Origin: Amoebophrya sp. AT5.2
Taxonomy: Eukaryota > Sar > Dinophyceae > Syndiniales > Amoebophryaceae
Length of the DNA: 64,000 nt
Assembly: GCA_005223375.1 (NCBI GenBank)
Contig: RXOD01003799.1
Span: forward strand, 1-64,000
Reading direction: 5' to 3'
Positions 61,363-64,000 of the stretch are shown piece after piece. The translations under genes were made by a program, and so were the position numbers. Below the pieces are notes generated by a model. That model did no database searches. It was not told the DNA's origin and saw only the letters and a program-made list of their open reading frames with translations. Within the stretch, counting starts at the first letter, position 1. The number at the start of each line of letters is the position of its first letter.

Positions 61363-64000
61363 CTAGGCGTCTTGCGGGTCGGTCGCTGTGAGCAACATAG
61401 TCGCCGAGATCAGGATCACTGCCAGGCAAAACGCGACCAGCGGCCCTTCGGCCGCGTCGATCCGGTACAGGTCTTTCACGGCTCGCGGCAGCAGCGTCTC
61501 CTGTCTGTGGAGGATTTCCGCGCGGTCCAGGAACATGAGCAGGCACCACACAAAGTAGGTCGCGACGAAGGGAGCGAGGGTGAAGCCGAGCGTGCGCCAC
61601 ACCTCGTTCTGGCCGTGGGCAATGTAGCGGAGAAAAAACAAAAACACCAGCCCGTGCTTGGCGTAATGCACGAACGTCCGCTCGTTCGCAAGAAAAGCCT
61701 TGGCCTCGAGCACGCGCACAGACTTGGAGCGAGGATTGTAGTTTTTGCCGCTTATCATCGGCGGGGGTGGAATTCCTGGATACATTGCGTCGTTGAGCAA
61801 AAGCGGCGCGCGCAGAAGATCTTCTCGGTCTACTCGCTCCTGTTGGAACACCGAGGGCAGCTTTTGAGTTGTAGCATCCCCTTTTATTTGCGCGTCGTGC
61901 TCGTGCGCCCCCTGCTCCTCGATTCTTTTAATAGTAGCCCCCCTCACAAGATGCGCGTCAGCTTCAGCACAACTGCTGCTCCTAAACGCCGGCCACCAGT
62001 GCGGCGCACACGCTACCCGGTCGCCGTGCAGCAGCGTCATGGCGTGTTGAAATTTGGAAAACTTGTACACCTGGGTCACGCCGCAGGTGTACAAGAGGTT
62101 CGCCACCCAGGCGGGGTTCTCCTCCAACCCTGCGAGTTTCACCTCCAAGATGGCGAACGGAAACTCGTAATCCGATCCACGACCCTCGTCACCTGAAGAT
62201 GATTTCTCAGAAGTAGACTCGAGTTCGTTTCTCAGCGTCATCTCCGTGTCCAGGCTGATTCGCAACTCGTTGCTCACTGCACTTTGAAAGGCGCACCTTT
62301 GGTACCGGGTCCGGATCATGGGCGCAAGTTTTTCGTGGGAGATCATGCCCAGAATCTCCCGCCCGAGCTTCTCGGTGTGCGCGAGCTGGCCCTCCTGCTG
62401 TCTGAGCCTCTCCTGCTGTCTGAGCCGCTTCTTGCGTCTGGAGCCCTCGTCCTCCTGATCTTCTACTTCGTCCGACGGTTCCTGCCGCTCCGCCTCGAGT
62501 TGCTGCCCAAACCGCAGTTCGTCGATATATCGCGACCACCAGGTCGTGGTTGAAGTTGTGCTTGTTGTTGAAGAGGAATCCATGCTCGTAGCTGTGCCAT
62601 GATCCCGCTCGTCCTCCTGCTCCACCTGCCCATCTCGCGGCCCCGAGCCCGATGTTGGAGCAACTCGGAGGAAGTTCGGTAGCAGGCTTTCTGGCAGCGA
62701 GAAGCGCTCCTTCGTGGAGGAGTCCGCAATCCAGCACTCGTGGTGGATCTTCCGCTCCACGAAGATAGTGCGGTCGTCCGGAACATGAGCAAGCTCCTCA
62801 TCTACTTCTCTCGTCGTCGAACTCCGCCCCGGCCTTCCCGGATCATTGTCGTACCAGCGGTAGCGAACCAGTCGCGCCCCCTCCTCCCTGTGGATGCGTC
62901 GGCGGAAGCAGCACGCGTCCGCTGAGTCCAGGTACACAGACGTGATCTGCTGCGTCTCTGAGAAGCTATGCTTCCTGACATCGTCCACGTCAAAGTACGG
63001 CGCGGATGTGTGATAACTGGAGGCTTGATGCGGCTGCAGCAGCAGCTTCCCGAGCTCCTCCACGCTCTTTCCGAAGATGAGGTACGGCAGGTGCTCCACG
63101 ATGCCGGTTTTTAAGCGAACAACAGCGGACTTCGGCACCCAGTACTTCTGCGTCTTCCGCACGAATTTCACCCCCGGACGCCACAGCTTGTCCCCCCCCT
63201 TGTTCAAACTGCCGCCGCCGCGGAACAACTGCCAGGTCAACGACAACAGCACCAGCAGCTCGTCGAGGCGAAAGCTCGTAAGAAAGCTCACGTCGAGCTC
63301 GTAGCTATGCTGCTGGAAGTAGTTGTGGGCGGGGGCTGGATGCAGTTGTGGATCATGTTGTAGTTGTAGTTCTTGGAAGGATTGTTTTTGTTGGTGTTCT
63401 TCGCCGCCGACGTGTTTCTCTTTCGGTTTCTGTTCCGTTTTTTGGAGATCATCCAACGACCCGCTCGAAGAGGAAGATGTGGGGTCCGACGACAGCGTGC
63501 TGCTCCTACTCGCGACCCGCACGGGCTCAGTCTGCGTTTCTGCTCTGCCACCTAATATGCTGGGAAGCTGCGAAGTACAACTTACCAAAGGAGCACTGGT
63601 TTCCTCCACCGCATCTTCTGCCAACACAGTTTGCTCCTCCGCGATTTTCAGCACTTCTTGGAACGCTTGCCCATTCTCGCGCAAAAAACGGTCCAGCGAG
63701 CGAATCTCCTCCACCTCGCTCCGAATTCGCTCCCGGATTCGCTCTTTCTGCCCCCGCAGGAGACTTGCCGTCGACGGCGACGAGGTGGAGGACTCCAAAA
63801 ATCGGCTTTCCGACGGCTGCATTTCCATTTCCACCTTGAGCAGCGCCGCCTCCTGCTTTGCCACCTCCTCGAGCTGTTTGCAGATGCGGCGCAGGCTGGT
63901 CGCGATGCCGTCGCGCTTCATCAAGGTGAAGTTGTTCACTTTGCGGAGCTCGAGCTTCAGCCGCGAGAAGAACTTCTCCTGACGAGAAGATTCCGAGGAG
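61363..64000 (-). CDS. VTC4-like polyphosphate polymerase (SPX-VTC-DUF202), N-terminus cut by window edge
   Basis: 879 residues are in the window; the frame is open at base 64000, so the SPX start is missing. VTC polymerases make inorganic polyphosphate from ATP at an acidic-organelle membrane and thread it into the lumen. Visible parts are SPX helices (EKFFSRLKLELRKVNNF onward), an acidic/Gln linker, the triphosphate-tunnel domain, and a DUF202/VTC1-type membrane domain with three segments starting at LANERTFVHYAKHGLVF. Tunnel motifs are present: VYLDSADACCFRRRIHRE, ARLVRYRWYD, TIFVERKIHHECW, MIRTRYQRCAFQ, FPFAILEVKL and YKFSKFQHA. Basic strands, the conserved Glu and the final Lys are kept, so it should be catalytic. 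A 100-residue low-complexity insertion interrupts the tunnel domain. The SPX end (ENGQAFQEVLKIAEEQ) lacks the usual Lys cluster. Confidence 0.93.
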   Translation of the reverse strand, partial: SSESSRQEKFFSRLKLELRKVNNFTLMKRDGIATSLRRICKQLEEVAKQEAALLKVEMEMQPSESRFLESSTSSPSTASLLRGQKERIRERIRSEVEEIRSLDRFLRENGQAFQEVLKIAEEQTVLAEDAVEETSAPLVSCTSQLPSILGGRAETQTEPVRVASRSSTLSSDPTSSSSSGSLDDLQKTEQKPKEKHVGGEEHQQKQSFQELQLQHDPQLHPAPAHNYFQQHSYELDVSFLTSFRLDELLVLLSLTWQLFRGGGSLNKGGDKLWRPGVKFVRKTQKYWVPKSAVVRLKTGIVEHLPYLIFGKSVEELGKLLLQPHQASSYHTSAPYFDVDDVRKHSFSETQQITSVYLDSADACCFRRRIHREEGARLVRYRWYDNDPGRPGRSSTTREVDEELAHVPDDRTIFVERKIHHECWIADSSTKERFSLPESLLPNFLRVAPTSGSGPRDGQVEQEDERDHGTATSMDSSSTTSTTSTTTWWSRYIDELRFGQQLEAERQEPSDEVEDQEDEGSRRKKRLRQQERLRQQEGQLAHTEKLGREILGMISHEKLAPMIRTRYQRCAFQSAVSNELRISLDTEMTLRNELESTSEKSSSGDEGRGSDYEFPFAILEVKLAGLEENPAWVANLLYTCGVTQVYKFSKFQHAMTLLHGDRVACAPHWWPAFRSSSCAEADAHLVRGATIKRIEEQGAHEHDAQIKGDATTQKLPSVFQQERVDREDLLRAPLLLNDAMYPGIPPPPMISGKNYNPRSKSVRVLEAKAFLANERTFVHYAKHGLVFLFFLRYIAHGQNEVWRTLGFTLAPFVATYFVWCLLMFLDRAEILHRQETLLPRAVKDLYRIDAAEGPLVAFCLAVILISATMLLTATDPQDA

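Noticed and set aside
1..64000. tRNA, rRNA, snRNA or CRISPR arrays
   Set aside because: I looked for GGTTC-type B boxes, conserved rRNA words and regularly spaced repeats and found nothing convincing. A covariance-model scan would be decisive.

Overview
The window is eukaryotic nuclear DNA. Genes carry short GT-AG introns, proteins are rich in low-complexity Ser/Gly/Asp/Gln tracts, and there is a clear eIF3 subunit c gene (translation initiation, PCI domain) next to an SPX-VTC polyphosphate polymerase. Every supported gene, from base 1 to base 64000, is read from the minus strand. This co-orientation, the compact layout, the VTC complex protein, the many GTAC splice donors and introns flanked by direct repeats point to an alveolate, most likely a dinoflagellate-lineage genome such as the parasitic Syndiniales (Amoebophrya type). 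That assignment is inference; no rRNA or spliced-leader gene is present to prove it.

Layout in transcription order (right to left): VTC4-like polyphosphate polymerase (cut by the right edge); an unresolved exon near 60.3 kb; two tandem paralogues of an unrecognised Cys/Trp-rich family (59.5-58.6 and 56.7-54.5 kb); a small unresolved multi-exon gene (54.3-53.9 kb); a coiled-coil protein; a 121-residue hypothetical protein; an 888-range residue low-complexity protein; a Tudor/KOW-like protein with 3 exons; L-threonine aldolase (2 exons); an RraA-like aldolase; an FAD amine oxidase; a membrane-anchored pepsin-type aspartic protease with a nine-copy repeat pro-region (4 exons); eIF3c (5 exons); a nine-exon glycine-rich putative RNA-binding protein; a two-pass membrane receptor-like protein (3 exons); a 1539-residue membrane J-domain protein; and, at the left edge, a low-complexity protein whose first exon lies 8.5 kb upstream of its second.

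I assembled the exon structures by hand. For each multi-exon gene the donor and acceptor phases and total length close exactly in frame. Most introns are 69-340 bp. The exceptions are an apparent 8.5 kb GC-rich intron (1760-10264) full of hairpins and diverged repeats, and one intron (about 23864-24046) with no usable AG acceptor, bounded instead by an in-frame 9-bp near-repeat. A second intron (44767-44955) has a perfect 9-bp direct repeat across both splice sites. These look like introns born by insertion (introner-type elements).

Functionally the window is a mixed housekeeping block (translation initiation, polyphosphate, amino-acid and redox metabolism, proteolysis) interleaved with lineage-specific proteins. 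There is no operon-like functional theme. Co-orientation rather than shared pathway is the organising feature.
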